This document shows, piece after piece, positions 36,534-45,271 of a stretch of 64,000 bases of DNA. This DNA comes from Leeia aquatica. GTDB lineage: Bacteria > Pseudomonadota > Gammaproteobacteria > Burkholderiales > Leeiaceae. Made by a program: the position numbers and the translations under genes. Position 1 is the stretch's first letter; every line of letters starts with the position of its first letter. The notes below the pieces were generated by a model. It worked only from the letters and a program-made list of their open reading frames with translations. It was not told where the DNA came from and searched no databases. The stretch covers positions 124,001 through 188,000 of the forward strand of contig NZ_JABAIM010000002.1 of the NCBI RefSeq assembly GCF_012641365.1. Reading direction: 5' to 3'.

Positions 36534-38188
36534 CCTCCTTGCTGGATCAACCGCCGGGCGGTCTGTTCTACAAAGTCCTCGTCCTGCCCTCGCGGGTGAT
36601 GACGGAACAACAAATGCAATGTTTCATGCGCCACCGTGATCCGGTCTTCATCCGTCGCCAAACCACGCACATGAATCCGCCCCCGCTCAACATCGGCGTA
36701 GGGCTTGCCACCTGGCAACCGGCATACAGCCGGTGCTTGTTCCAGCGCCTCCAACCCTTCCTCATGCTGCAAGCGCCGCTGCCAGACCGGCAATTGCTGC
36801 TCCAGCCAGCGCTCCACTTGCGGCAAGCGATCACAATCTCCATCCAGCGGGCTCAGGTATGACACCAGGCTGCTGCCAGGGTAGGTTTGCTGCAGCATGC
36901 GGTCGAATGTCATGCCCCGCTGTGCTGCGCTCACCGCCCAAGCCCAGGCCAGCTGGTGCCGCGCCTGTCGGGTGGAGTGGTACTGCACCGGCACCCCGGT
37001 CAGCACCAGACCATCGGTCCAGTCGGCAATCGCCCGCGCAGCCTTGCTGGCGGGGCGCGGTGCCACCCGCTGCTGACTGCTGCTGTCTTGCATGCTGAAG
37101 CAGCCCTGCTCACGCGCACCTTGCTGCACCACATAGCTGCGGGCGGCGATCGCCAATGCCCGAGCCGCCTCTGGCGGCTCACTGCGGCCCTCACGCTCCA
37201 GCACCCTTGCCACATACTCATTCATGCCCAGTCGACCATTGACCTGCCAACCGGCAACGGTCTGCTGGAGCCATAACTCGCCTTGGCTGCTCAGGGCCAG
37301 GCTGACGCCATTGCGAAAGCGCACCTGGTACTGCCCTTCCATCACCCCCGGCACCACGACCCGGCCATCACTGCGCGTCACTGACTGTATCGGGTAGCGA
37401 GCAAAGTAGCGCACCCGCACGCAGGCCTCGGTATCGGCCACGGTGACCGGCTGCAACAATGGCACCAGTTTGGGTGACAGCTGTGGCAACACCTGGGCAC
37501 TGCCTCCTCGCCCCTGCAACCAGACAGGGGAGCCATCGGCCAGCCAGCCCGCTGCCCCACCCTGCCGCTCGCCCGGGTGCGACGGGTCCGGCATGGTCCA
37601 GGTTTTCACCCGCAGCTGGCTGCCCAGCAGCGCCACACTGCCCTCAGCCTTGCCCTGGGTCAGCACCGATACCAGGGTATGTCCGGCTTGCTGCCGCGCT
37701 TGTGGCGGAAATTGCGCCAAGCCTTGCAGCAATTGCGACACCGCTACTTGTCGCTCTGGCTTCAGTTGCGGTAAATCCTGCAACCAACCCGGTGCCTGCC
37801 GTGCCTGCCAGAACCGGCGCCAGTCCGCAGCAGCGATCTTCAAGCGCCGGGGCTCAAAGTACAGTCCGCAGGACTGCAGCAAGGCCCGCTCACGATCCAC
37901 ACTATGCCCCGGCTGGCAGCAATACACCTCCTCCGGGTTACCACCCTGGCAGACATAGTCACTGCCTGCCAGGTTCTGCTCCACCATATAGCCGTAGACA
38001 AACAGCTTCCAGACACTGCCCAGTGGCGTTTGCAAGCCCGGCGGCAGCGGGGCGGATTGCGGCTGATTGCCACCCAGCTGCCACAGGGTTTGCTGGCCTT
38101 TGCGCTGCCAGGCCATCTGCAGGGCGACGGCGGGTTGCCACAACACGCCGCCCAGCAGCAGGCTGATTACTGTACGGTAAACACCCAC
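36530..38188 (-). CDS. yfaQ: YfaQ-like exported protein, DUF2300, with SpoIID-like region
   Basis: A 552-residue exported protein; the GTG at 38188 gives a signal peptide (VISLLLGGVLWQPAVA). Three features are readable. First, S58-V-W-K61 in TPLGSVWKLFVYGYMVEQ looks like the SxxK motif of penicillin-binding enzymes. Second, a middle region beginning NEYVARVLEREG and PPEAARALAIAARSYVV resembles SpoIID/LytB peptidoglycan lytic proteins. Third, a C-terminal HExxH, H521-ETL-H525, has a Glu at 541. Family function is unknown. It overlaps the A2M gene by 22 bases and the first yfaP by four. Confidence 0.75.
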   Translation of the reverse strand: MGVYRTVISLLLGGVLWQPAVALQMAWQRKGQQTLWQLGGNQPQSAPLPPGLQTPLGSVWKLFVYGYMVEQNLAGSDYVCQGGNPEEVYCCQPGHSVDRERALLQSCGLYFEPRRLKIAAADWRRFWQARQAPGWLQDLPQLKPERQVAVSQLLQGLAQFPPQARQQAGHTLVSVLTQGKAEGSVALLGSQLRVKTWTMPDPSHPGERQGGAAGWLADGSPVWLQGRGGSAQVLPQLSPKLVPLLQPVTVADTEACVRVRYFARYPIQSVTRSDGRVVVPGVMEGQYQVRFRNGVSLALSSQGELWLQQTVAGWQVNGRLGMNEYVARVLEREGRSEPPEAARALAIAARSYVVQQGAREQGCFSMQDSSSQQRVAPRPASKAARAIADWTDGLVLTGVPVQYHSTRQARHQLAWAWAVSAAQRGMTFDRMLQQTYPGSSLVSYLSPLDGDCDRLPQVERWLEQQLPVWQRRLQHEEGLEALEQAPAVCRLPGGKPYADVERGRIHVRGLATDEDRITVAHETLHLLFRHHPRGQDEDFVEQTARRLIQQGG

Positions 38189-41100
38189 GGTGTCTTGCCA
38201 TCTCCCTGGAAGGCCTTGTCTTCGGGCTGATACATCCGGAAGTAACGGGCGGGCGGCAGCGTAAAGCGGCCACGCTGCGAGAAGCGCAGCAGCTGCCGGG
38301 TGACCCAGCGCTTGCCCAGTTGTTCCACCGGCAGGTTGTAAGACAGCTGGCCCATTTCATGCTGCAGACGGCTGAAGCCATGCTCGGCATCCACCCCGTC
38401 CAGCCCGGTGATGGTCAGGCCGGAAGTCGTACTCTCCACATCGGCACCCGGTGGCAACGGCACCTCCAGCAGACCATAGCTGTAGCTCTTGCCAGCAGGG
38501 GGCGTCAGCTCAAGTTCGTCCACATACAGGCGGCCTACCTGCAGCGCCTCACCCTGTTTGACGGGCTTGGCGGTAAAGGTCAGCGCCTTGTCGTCTTGCT
38601 CCAGCACATACAGGCGACGCTCCATGCGCAGCGGCAGGCGGGCAGGCTCCAGTGCACTGCTGTCGTAGCGGATCAGCGCAGTGGCAGCCTCCGCTGGCAG
38701 CTTTTGCAACTGCAGGCGTGCAGGCAAGGTCGCGCTGCTCCACGACCATTGCTCCTGTCCACTGCGTGTGGTGCTGGCCACCCAGCCGGTACCCACCACA
38801 GCACCACTCGGCTTGACCACGGGTGTGCCACCCATGCTCTTCTGCAGCCAGATCAGTGCCATCGCCCGCTCCTGGGTCGGCATGTCACTGCTCACCAGCG
38901 GCAGCAGACTGGCCGCCGTAACGCCCGGTTTGGCCTGATTACTCAGCAGCAGTAAAGACTGCACAAAAGGCGATCCCGACTCACGCAGCGCGGTCTGAGC
39001 AGAGGCCACCGGCTCCACCAGCTCTGCAGGCAGCGGGGTCTTCAGCTCAGCGTGCAGCTGGGCCACCAGTGCCAGCGTCAACTGCTGCGCAGATTGCGAC
39101 TCCGGTGCGATGAACAGCAGGCTATCCTGACGCCCCAGCTTGACCAGCGGCCCAGACTGCTGCTGGATCAGGTCACGCTCGACGCCAGACAGCAAGGTCT
39201 GCACCGGCAAGCCCATCTGGTTGGCCCACCACAGCACCATGGCACGTTGTGACAACGGGGCCTTGCTGCCGTGTTTCTTGTACACCTCCAGCAGGTACTG
39301 CCAGTTTTCCGCCGGCACAGGCAGCCCCAGACTGCGGCTGGCATACCAATCGGCGTAGTAGGCATAGCCGGTCAGGAAAATGTTTTCCTGGCTACCCGGT
39401 CCCCACCAGCCAAATACACCATCGCCCCCCGCCAGCAATACCAGCCGTTGCCGTTGTGTTGCCAGCAACTGGGTCAAACGGCGGGTGTCGGGCTGATCCC
39501 CCATCGCCTGCACGGCCAACGCCAGCGGAATCAGACGGCTGGCGGTCTGCTCGACGCAGCCATAGGGGTAATCAATCAGCTCATCCACCACACGGGAGAA
39601 CTGGCTGGCAGCACTGCCCACGATGCTGAGCCGGATGTTACGGGCGTCAGCCGGTAGACTCAGCAGCAGATCATTGCCGCTCAGCGGTACTGCCAGCTGA
39701 CGGGGCGACAGCCAGTTGACCGGATTGATGCGCAGATTGGTCTGCAAGCGGTCTACCACCCGCCCACCAGACATCAGCTCGGCGGTCACCAGACCCGCTT
39801 GCGGATTGCTGATCGGCAAGGAGAGGTAATTGGCACCGCGCTTGAGTGTCACCGCCTGGCGCTGGCTGAGCCCGGCCCCGGTGACTTGCCACTCCACGGC
39901 CTGATCCTTGTCGGTCTGGTTGAACGCGACCAGATCCACGGTGGGTGCATCCTGCTCACGGTAACGGGCAGGGGCTGTCCACTTGATGTAGAACGGTTTT
40001 TCCGAGCGCACATAGGCGGTACGCTGCCCCACGGCACCATCGCCAGTCATGGCACGACCCGTGATGCGCCAGCGGGTCAGGGAATCCGGCATCACAAACG
40101 TGAAGCGGGCATTGCCGTTGGCGTCGGTTTTCAGGTTGGGCTGCCACGCAGCGGTATCGGTTTCGTCACGACGCGGCCGCTCCAGCACCTTGACGCCGCG
40201 CTGGTTGTAGTTATTGGACGAAGGCGCACCCGGCAGGTGTGACTTGGCCATGTCGTAACTGATGAATGACAGGCTGGCCGAGGTTCGTACATTGTTACGC
40301 CGCGGGTGGTAGAAGAAATCCACAATGCTCGGCGCAATTTCCGGCTGCAGCACGTAGACCATCTCATCCACCACGCTGACCGACAGGTTGGCCGAGACCG
40401 GCTTACCCCCCAGCGTGCTGTTGACATCCACTACCACCGTTTCGCCTGGCAGGTAAACGGGTTTGCTGGTCTTGAAATTCAACGCCACGGTCGGCTGGGC
40501 GACCTTGATGCCCGCGTTCTGGAAGGTATAGTCGCCATTCTGCGCGTACAGTACCGAGAAGGTGATGTTCGGACTGAACAACTCATCCACCCGGATACGC
40601 GCCCGCCATTGCGACTGGCCCACCCGGGTCAACGTCACCCAGTCGGCCCCTTTGCTCAGCAGCGCGTACTTTTCCACCTTGTCCCGTTCCAGCGTCAGCA
40701 GGGCATTGCTCACCGGCTTGGGGAAGGTAATCAGCGCTTCGGCATTTTCACCTGGCTGATAGCTATCCTTGTCGAATACCACTTCCACGCTACCGGGCGT
40801 GGCCTGCAGGCCGTCGCCCGCCACCCAATGACTCAGTGCCCCCAGCAGATTGCCGCTGGCATCCTTCACCGACAGGGTATACGAGCCAGGCTGGCTAATC
40901 GGCATGGACCAGCCTTTGGCATTGGCCGGTATTGCACCCGTAGTCCGGGTTTGCGACTCCAGGCGCACCAGCTCCCACTGTGTGGGAGGCAGGCCACCGC
41001 TGCCCAATGGCTGCAAACCAAAGCTGACCGTTTCACCGGGCTGGCTGAAATGACGACTGCTGACAATGCGGTACGGATTGCTGCCCCGTTGCACCAACAG

Positions 41101-42756
41101 CTCCCGCGTGACCTTCACACGATAAGCCGCCTGCTCGTTGGCAAACAGGGTCAGAACATAACGGCTGGGCTCCTTGGCAGCGGGCAGTTTGAGCGCGATC
41201 TGGCCTTTGCTGTCACTCTTGAGCTCCTGCTGCTCGAGCTTGACCGGGAACAGGCCTGCATATTGCAGCTCGCCTTCCACCATGGTCAGTTGCTGGGCGC
41301 GAACGCTGACCGAGACATTGGCCCCAGCGACCGGGCGACCATCGGTGTAGTTCAGCTGAATTTTGCCCTCAATCGGCTCGCCGGTCTTGAACTCCGCCTT
41401 GTTCATGGCGAGGTTGATGTCAAAGTGCGGCTTGATATATTCCGCCACCCGGAATGCCGCAGCGTAGTCATCCTCCCCCATCGAATAGCGGATTTCATAG
41501 CCACCGGCTGTCGCATTGGAGGGCAGGCGGAAGCTGGTATCGGCTCCGCTCTCCGTCTGATACTTCACGGTTTGACTGACAATGGGGGTGCCATTGGGGT
41601 CAAACACGGTAAGTTTCAGGTCGGCAGCGGGCAACGCCACCGACTGACGCGCATTCTTGAATTCACGGCCTACAAACTTGAGCTTGACCTCATTGCCCGG
41701 GCGGTACAGCGGGCGATCAGTAATGGCCAGCAGTTTGGCGTTGTAGATTTCGCTGTCGTAATAGAAGTTTTCCGAGATGAACACGCCCCCGGCCGCATCC
41801 TGGCCCATCACATAGGTGTGCTCCGGGCGGGCATGCTGCAGCTGGGCGATACCTTCCGCATTGGTGGCTGCGCTTTGCAGCACCCCGGCACCATCGCTCC
41901 ACATGACATTGACCGAGGGTACCGCCTGACCGGTCTTGCGGTGTGCCGTCCACACCACCATCTGGTCTGAGGCGTTCTTGGTAATGGCCACGGTATCGGT
42001 CACAAACAGCAGGGTCTTGGCATGGTGTGCGCCAATCATGGCTTCCACCAGATACAGCCCTGGTTTGAGCTTGCCGAGCGGCACCATGACATTGCCCTCA
42101 CTGGCGGCGAGGAACTCGCTGCTGCTGCCATCCAGCTTGACCTGCTTCGGCGGCTGAATGGTCTTGGCATGCCACAATGGATAACGGAAGCGGCTGATCA
42201 GCTCAAAACCCGGCAGAGGCTTGAACTGCGGGTTCTGCTCAAAGCGGGTCGGGTAGGGAATGAACTGGCTGGTTTGCAGCTGCGGCGCCTTTTCAATCGC
42301 CACACCACGCGCCTTGGACGACAGGATGCGCTGCCAGGACAGACGGGACTGCTTGTACCAGCTGTCCCACAGATAGTTCAGGGTATTGGCCAGCCCCTCA
42401 CCCGCGTAGTTCGCCTTGACGTTGACCCGGTGCAGGTTTTTCTGTGCCTTGAGGAATTCCAGCGGCTGCGGCACCCGGTACAGCACGATGTCTGCGCCCG
42501 AGTATTTTTGCAGATAGCTGCGAAAATCCCGCCCTGGCACCTCCAGGCGTACCATCGCCTGGCTGTCGCTGCCGTAGCTCGCATCAGACAGCAGGAAGAA
42601 AGGCTCGCCACGGAAGACTTCATAGCCGCTGGGCGGCACTTCCGGCAGCGGTGCATGTTTGGCAGGAGCAGCCCAGCTGGTCAGCGCACTCAGCGCGACA
42701 AGAAGGCCAACCGAAAGACGCCGATAAAATTGGGATTGTTGCCGTGGGGCTGCCAC
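38167..42756 (-). CDS. yfaS: Bacterial alpha-2-macroglobulin (YfaS/MagD type)
   Basis: A periplasmic protease-trap homologue of about 1529 residues. Signal peptide (LSVGLLVALSALTSWA) with no lipobox. Macroglobulin domains with GFVGREFKN- and YRPGNEVKLK-like strands, MSFISYDMAKSH region, LTRWRITGRAMTGDGAVG, and a thioester motif GCVEQ with Cys near residue 1067, followed by the alpha-alpha toroid region. The GTG at 42756 is preferred over the ATG at 42771, since GGAAGGA lies six bases before it and the signal peptide is tidier. Overlaps the DUF1175 gene by 67 bases and yfaQ by 22. The gene order matches the E. coli yfa operon. Confidence 0.9.
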   Translation of the reverse strand: MAAPRQQSQFYRRLSVGLLVALSALTSWAAPAKHAPLPEVPPSGYEVFRGEPFFLLSDASYGSDSQAMVRLEVPGRDFRSYLQKYSGADIVLYRVPQPLEFLKAQKNLHRVNVKANYAGEGLANTLNYLWDSWYKQSRLSWQRILSSKARGVAIEKAPQLQTSQFIPYPTRFEQNPQFKPLPGFELISRFRYPLWHAKTIQPPKQVKLDGSSSEFLAASEGNVMVPLGKLKPGLYLVEAMIGAHHAKTLLFVTDTVAITKNASDQMVVWTAHRKTGQAVPSVNVMWSDGAGVLQSAATNAEGIAQLQHARPEHTYVMGQDAAGGVFISENFYYDSEIYNAKLLAITDRPLYRPGNEVKLKFVGREFKNARQSVALPAADLKLTVFDPNGTPIVSQTVKYQTESGADTSFRLPSNATAGGYEIRYSMGEDDYAAAFRVAEYIKPHFDINLAMNKAEFKTGEPIEGKIQLNYTDGRPVAGANVSVSVRAQQLTMVEGELQYAGLFPVKLEQQELKSDSKGQIALKLPAAKEPSRYVLTLFANEQAAYRVKVTRELLVQRGSNPYRIVSSRHFSQPGETVSFGLQPLGSGGLPPTQWELVRLESQTRTTGAIPANAKGWSMPISQPGSYTLSVKDASGNLLGALSHWVAGDGLQATPGSVEVVFDKDSYQPGENAEALITFPKPVSNALLTLERDKVEKYALLSKGADWVTLTRVGQSQWRARIRVDELFSPNITFSVLYAQNGDYTFQNAGIKVAQPTVALNFKTSKPVYLPGETVVVDVNSTLGGKPVSANLSVSVVDEMVYVLQPEIAPSIVDFFYHPRRNNVRTSASLSFISYDMAKSHLPGAPSSNNYNQRGVKVLERPRRDETDTAAWQPNLKTDANGNARFTFVMPDSLTRWRITGRAMTGDGAVGQRTAYVRSEKPFYIKWTAPARYREQDAPTVDLVAFNQTDKDQAVEWQVTGAGLSQRQAVTLKRGANYLSLPISNPQAGLVTAELMSGGRVVDRLQTNLRINPVNWLSPRQLAVPLSGNDLLLSLPADARNIRLSIVGSAASQFSRVVDELIDYPYGCVEQTASRLIPLALAVQAMGDQPDTRRLTQLLATQRQRLVLLAGGDGVFGWWGPGSQENIFLTGYAYYADWYASRSLGLPVPAENWQYLLEVYKKHGSKAPLSQRAMVLWWANQMGLPVQTLLSGVERDLIQQQSGPLVKLGRQDSLLFIAPESQSAQQLTLALVAQLHAELKTPLPAELVEPVASAQTALRESGSPFVQSLLLLSNQAKPGVTAASLLPLVSSDMPTQERAMALIWLQKSMGGTPVVKPSGAVVGTGWVASTTRSGQEQWSWSSATLPARLQLQKLPAEAATALIRYDSSALEPARLPLRMERRLYVLEQDDKALTFTAKPVKQGEALQVGRLYVDELELTPPAGKSYSYGLLEVPLPPGADVESTTSGLTITGLDGVDAEHGFSRLQHEMGQLSYNLPVEQLGKRWVTRQLLRFSQRGRFTLPPARYFRMYQPEDKAFQGDGKTPWVFTVQ

Positions 42757-43367
42757 CGCGTATCCTTCCATTGCTGCAGTTGTTGTAGGGTGACGGCCCG
42801 AAGACCGTTGTCGGTCGGACTGACCGTCCCGGTGTGGTAAGCGATGTATCGCCCGGTCCACACCATCAAATGCTGATCATCCCCCTGGTCAAAGAACAGC
42901 ACATCCCCGGGCGCGGCCTGCGATACTTCCTTGCCCAGGTAACGGCTGTTCTGCTGCACCAGTGCCAATGCCGTCACAAAAGCCTGCTTGCTGCCATCCA
43001 CATGCTGCCACACGGCCCCCAGCCCCTGCTGCTCGGGCCGCAGCCGGACATCCGGGGGTAACGCCCCGACCGGCATGCCATTGGCCCGCAGCCATTTGGC
43101 ATCGTGCGTTCTTAACGCTTCCCGCACTGCAAACCGCACCAGTCCGGCACAGTCACGGTGCTGCCAGCGCGGGCTAGGCCCCCTGCTCAGTTGCAACTCG
43201 ATGATACGAATCATCCAGTTACGAAATACCTTCGACTGCTCGGCATCCAGCATGGGACCGGTTGAGGGCGTCAGCACAGGCTGTAAAGCGCGAGCCGGCC
43301 CCAGTACAGCCCAGCATGCCAGCGCTTGCAGCAAATGTCGCCGCTTCAACGCGCCTGCGCCTGCCAT
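42690..43367 (-). CDS. yfaT: YfaT-like exported protein, DUF1175, NlpC/P60-like
   Basis: A 225-residue exported protein. N-terminal RRHLLQALACWAVLGPARA forms a signal peptide. The core has HRDCAGLVRFAVREA, then APGDVLFFDQGDDQHLMVWTGRYIAYHTG, the Cys then Gly-Asp-hydrophobic then His layout of NlpC/P60-type amidases or peptidases. This suggests a cell-wall or amide-bond enzyme, but DUF1175 has no established activity that I know of. Its ATG overlaps the yfaA end by 22 bases, and its own 3' end contains the start of yfaS. Confidence 0.75.
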   Translation of the reverse strand: MAGAGALKRRHLLQALACWAVLGPARALQPVLTPSTGPMLDAEQSKVFRNWMIRIIELQLSRGPSPRWQHRDCAGLVRFAVREALRTHDAKWLRANGMPVGALPPDVRLRPEQQGLGAVWQHVDGSKQAFVTALALVQQNSRYLGKEVSQAAPGDVLFFDQGDDQHLMVWTGRYIAYHTGTVSPTDNGLRAVTLQQLQQWKDTRWQPHGNNPNFIGVFRLAFLSR

Positions 43368-45064
43368 TGCAAGTCCACCCAGGCCAAACCGCGTGGCACA
43401 CTGCCCGCCAGCGAAACCCGCAGCGGCGGATATTTGGCCAAGGCTTTCAACCGGGGAATCAAATGTTGCTGTGCGGCGGCACGAAGTACCGGCTCCTGCT
43501 CATCCGGCAATGCATCAAAGGCTTCATGCTGGAACAACGGTGCCAGGCCAGCTGGGGTCACAATCATGGCGAGCTGATCCGGCTGCTCGGCACCATCCGC
43601 CGCCGAGGGGTAGCGTTTGGCCAGCACGTCCAATGCGTCCGTTACCAGACGTTCATCGGGTGAAAACAGCACATACTCACCAGCAACGGCCAGCGTGACC
43701 GGGAAATAACGGTCTGATGAAAACTCTTCGGCCTGATCCGCCGCGACCTTGTGGCTACCGTAGCGGGCGCTAACCGGGCGCTGCCACAGGGTTGCCCCAT
43801 CCTGCTTGCGGGTTGCCACCGGGAACCGGTCCTTGCGGGCAGGCTCCTGCGCCCCAATCAGGGCGGTAAACAGTGTACCCAGCTGCGCAGCCTGTTGCTG
43901 AGCGATGGCCGCACTCTTCATGCGGGTAATGAACAAGGGTGAGGCGATGCGGGATTTGGCATACCAGCACACCCCGGCCGGGCCTTCCAGCTGGGCGGCG
44001 AGCACCTCGGCGGCCGCACCATCTTCCGCCATGTCCTTCAACAAAGGCGAGGTACTGCTCCAATTGACGGGCAAGCTGGTACACAGGGCCGCACCATGCG
44101 GTGCCGCCTGCCACATGCGGCTGCTCTTCCAGCCCGCCTCGGGCAGACGCTCCCCATCCAGCAGGGCAGCACTCTGCCAGCCACTGCCATCAAACTCAAA
44201 TTTCAGTGCGTTGACACCGGGGAAAAACTGCTGATAGCCAAACGAGAGGAAATCGGCATCCACCACCATCTGGTGGCCACTCTTGACCGGGGAGAGCTGG
44301 AACAGCTTGCGGAAGCGATCCTGCTTGTCGCTGTCGTCAGAGAACAGGCCCTCGATGATTTCACGACGGTCCTTGAGCAAGGTGCCCTCCGGTACCGGCT
44401 GACCCGAAGCGACCGCTTGCTCGACGGCAGCAGGATCGGCGGCTTCCAGCAGCATGCCCGCATCAGACAACACCACTAGTTCATCACCGTGGCTGGCAAA
44501 CAGCATGGTTTTCTCGTGGCCATACTCCAGCGCGTACAGGGTGGCATCGTCTCCGCCCAAGCTCAGCTCACCGGCCTTGCGCAGCTGACTGTCCGACAGC
44601 GCCACGTTAGCCGCCCCTTGCAGCAGGCGCGCCATGCCATTTCGTTTCACCCGCAGCAGCCAGTAACGCAGCTTGCCTGAGTCATCACGCCACAGGGCCA
44701 ATTCACCCGGCTCATTCATGACTTTGGTCAGCAGCTCATCACCCAGGCTGAGATTGTGCTCAAACGCAATGCGCCGGACCGTACCGGACAGCGACAGGCG
44801 GCTTTCATTCTGCTCGTAGTAGTAAACGAAATCCTCGGTCAGCACATCCTTCAACATGGGGACTTGCAGGATGTCTTTGGGCAAGCGGGACAGACTGGTA
44901 CTGTCAATCAGGGCATCGGGGTGCGTCAGGTCCAGATCAACAACCCGGACCCGGTCGACGCCTCGCGCACCGAACGGGCGCCAGATGGCCTGGATGGTGA
45001 CCGCAACGGCAGCTGTCACAAACAATCCAAGGAGCAGGTACTTACTCTTGCGGGACAGCGGCAT
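43346..45064 (-). CDS. yfaA: YfaA-like membrane-anchored protein, DUF2138
   Basis: A 572-residue protein of the DUF2138 family, close to E. coli YfaA (about 560). A single N-terminal membrane segment (KYLLLGLFVTAAVAVTIQAIW) without an obvious cleavage site probably anchors it facing the periplasm. The rest is soluble and has no recognised catalytic motif. Segments such as LDLTHPDALIDSTSLSRLPKDILQVPMLKDVLTEDFVYYYE are typical of the family. First gene of the macroglobulin operon, with TATAAT upstream at 45127-45122. Confidence 0.8.
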   Translation of the reverse strand: MPLSRKSKYLLLGLFVTAAVAVTIQAIWRPFGARGVDRVRVVDLDLTHPDALIDSTSLSRLPKDILQVPMLKDVLTEDFVYYYEQNESRLSLSGTVRRIAFEHNLSLGDELLTKVMNEPGELALWRDDSGKLRYWLLRVKRNGMARLLQGAANVALSDSQLRKAGELSLGGDDATLYALEYGHEKTMLFASHGDELVVLSDAGMLLEAADPAAVEQAVASGQPVPEGTLLKDRREIIEGLFSDDSDKQDRFRKLFQLSPVKSGHQMVVDADFLSFGYQQFFPGVNALKFEFDGSGWQSAALLDGERLPEAGWKSSRMWQAAPHGAALCTSLPVNWSSTSPLLKDMAEDGAAAEVLAAQLEGPAGVCWYAKSRIASPLFITRMKSAAIAQQQAAQLGTLFTALIGAQEPARKDRFPVATRKQDGATLWQRPVSARYGSHKVAADQAEEFSSDRYFPVTLAVAGEYVLFSPDERLVTDALDVLAKRYPSAADGAEQPDQLAMIVTPAGLAPLFQHEAFDALPDEQEPVLRAAAQQHLIPRLKALAKYPPLRVSLAGSVPRGLAWVDLQWQAQAR

Positions 45065-45121
45065 GCGACGCCCTTAACGGTTCAGGTATTCAACAGACCC
45101 ACCATGGGGAATACGTGGCGG

Positions 45122-45127
45122 ATTATA
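45122..45127 (-). promoter_or_regulatory. Candidate -10 element of the macroglobulin operon
   Basis: A perfect TATAAT on the minus strand, 58 bases before the yfaA ATG. No good -35 hexamer is found 16-18 bases upstream (best is TGTATC-like), so an activator or alternative sigma factor may be needed. Confidence 0.4.
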
Positions 45128-45224
45128 CCGATGTCTTATGGAAGATACAGCGGAGGATTGTGAAGAAATGTACACAAGCGCGGGAGAGAGCCGTAATGTC
45201 ATGCAGGGGTGGGCAAGCCCACAA

Positions 45225-45256
45225 GCAAAAGGGCCGGGAACCCCCGGCCCTTTTGC
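45225..45256 (-). terminator. Rho-independent terminator of rpoS
   Basis: A perfect 14-bp stem, GCAAAAGGGCCGGG against CCCGGCCCTTTTGC, with a four-base loop, starting 16 bases past the rpoS stop. The A/T ends let it act in either direction. A second, small hairpin (GTGGGC-AA-GCCCAC) follows at 45209-45222. Confidence 0.8.
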
Positions 45257-45271
45257 GCCTTATTGTGCAAA

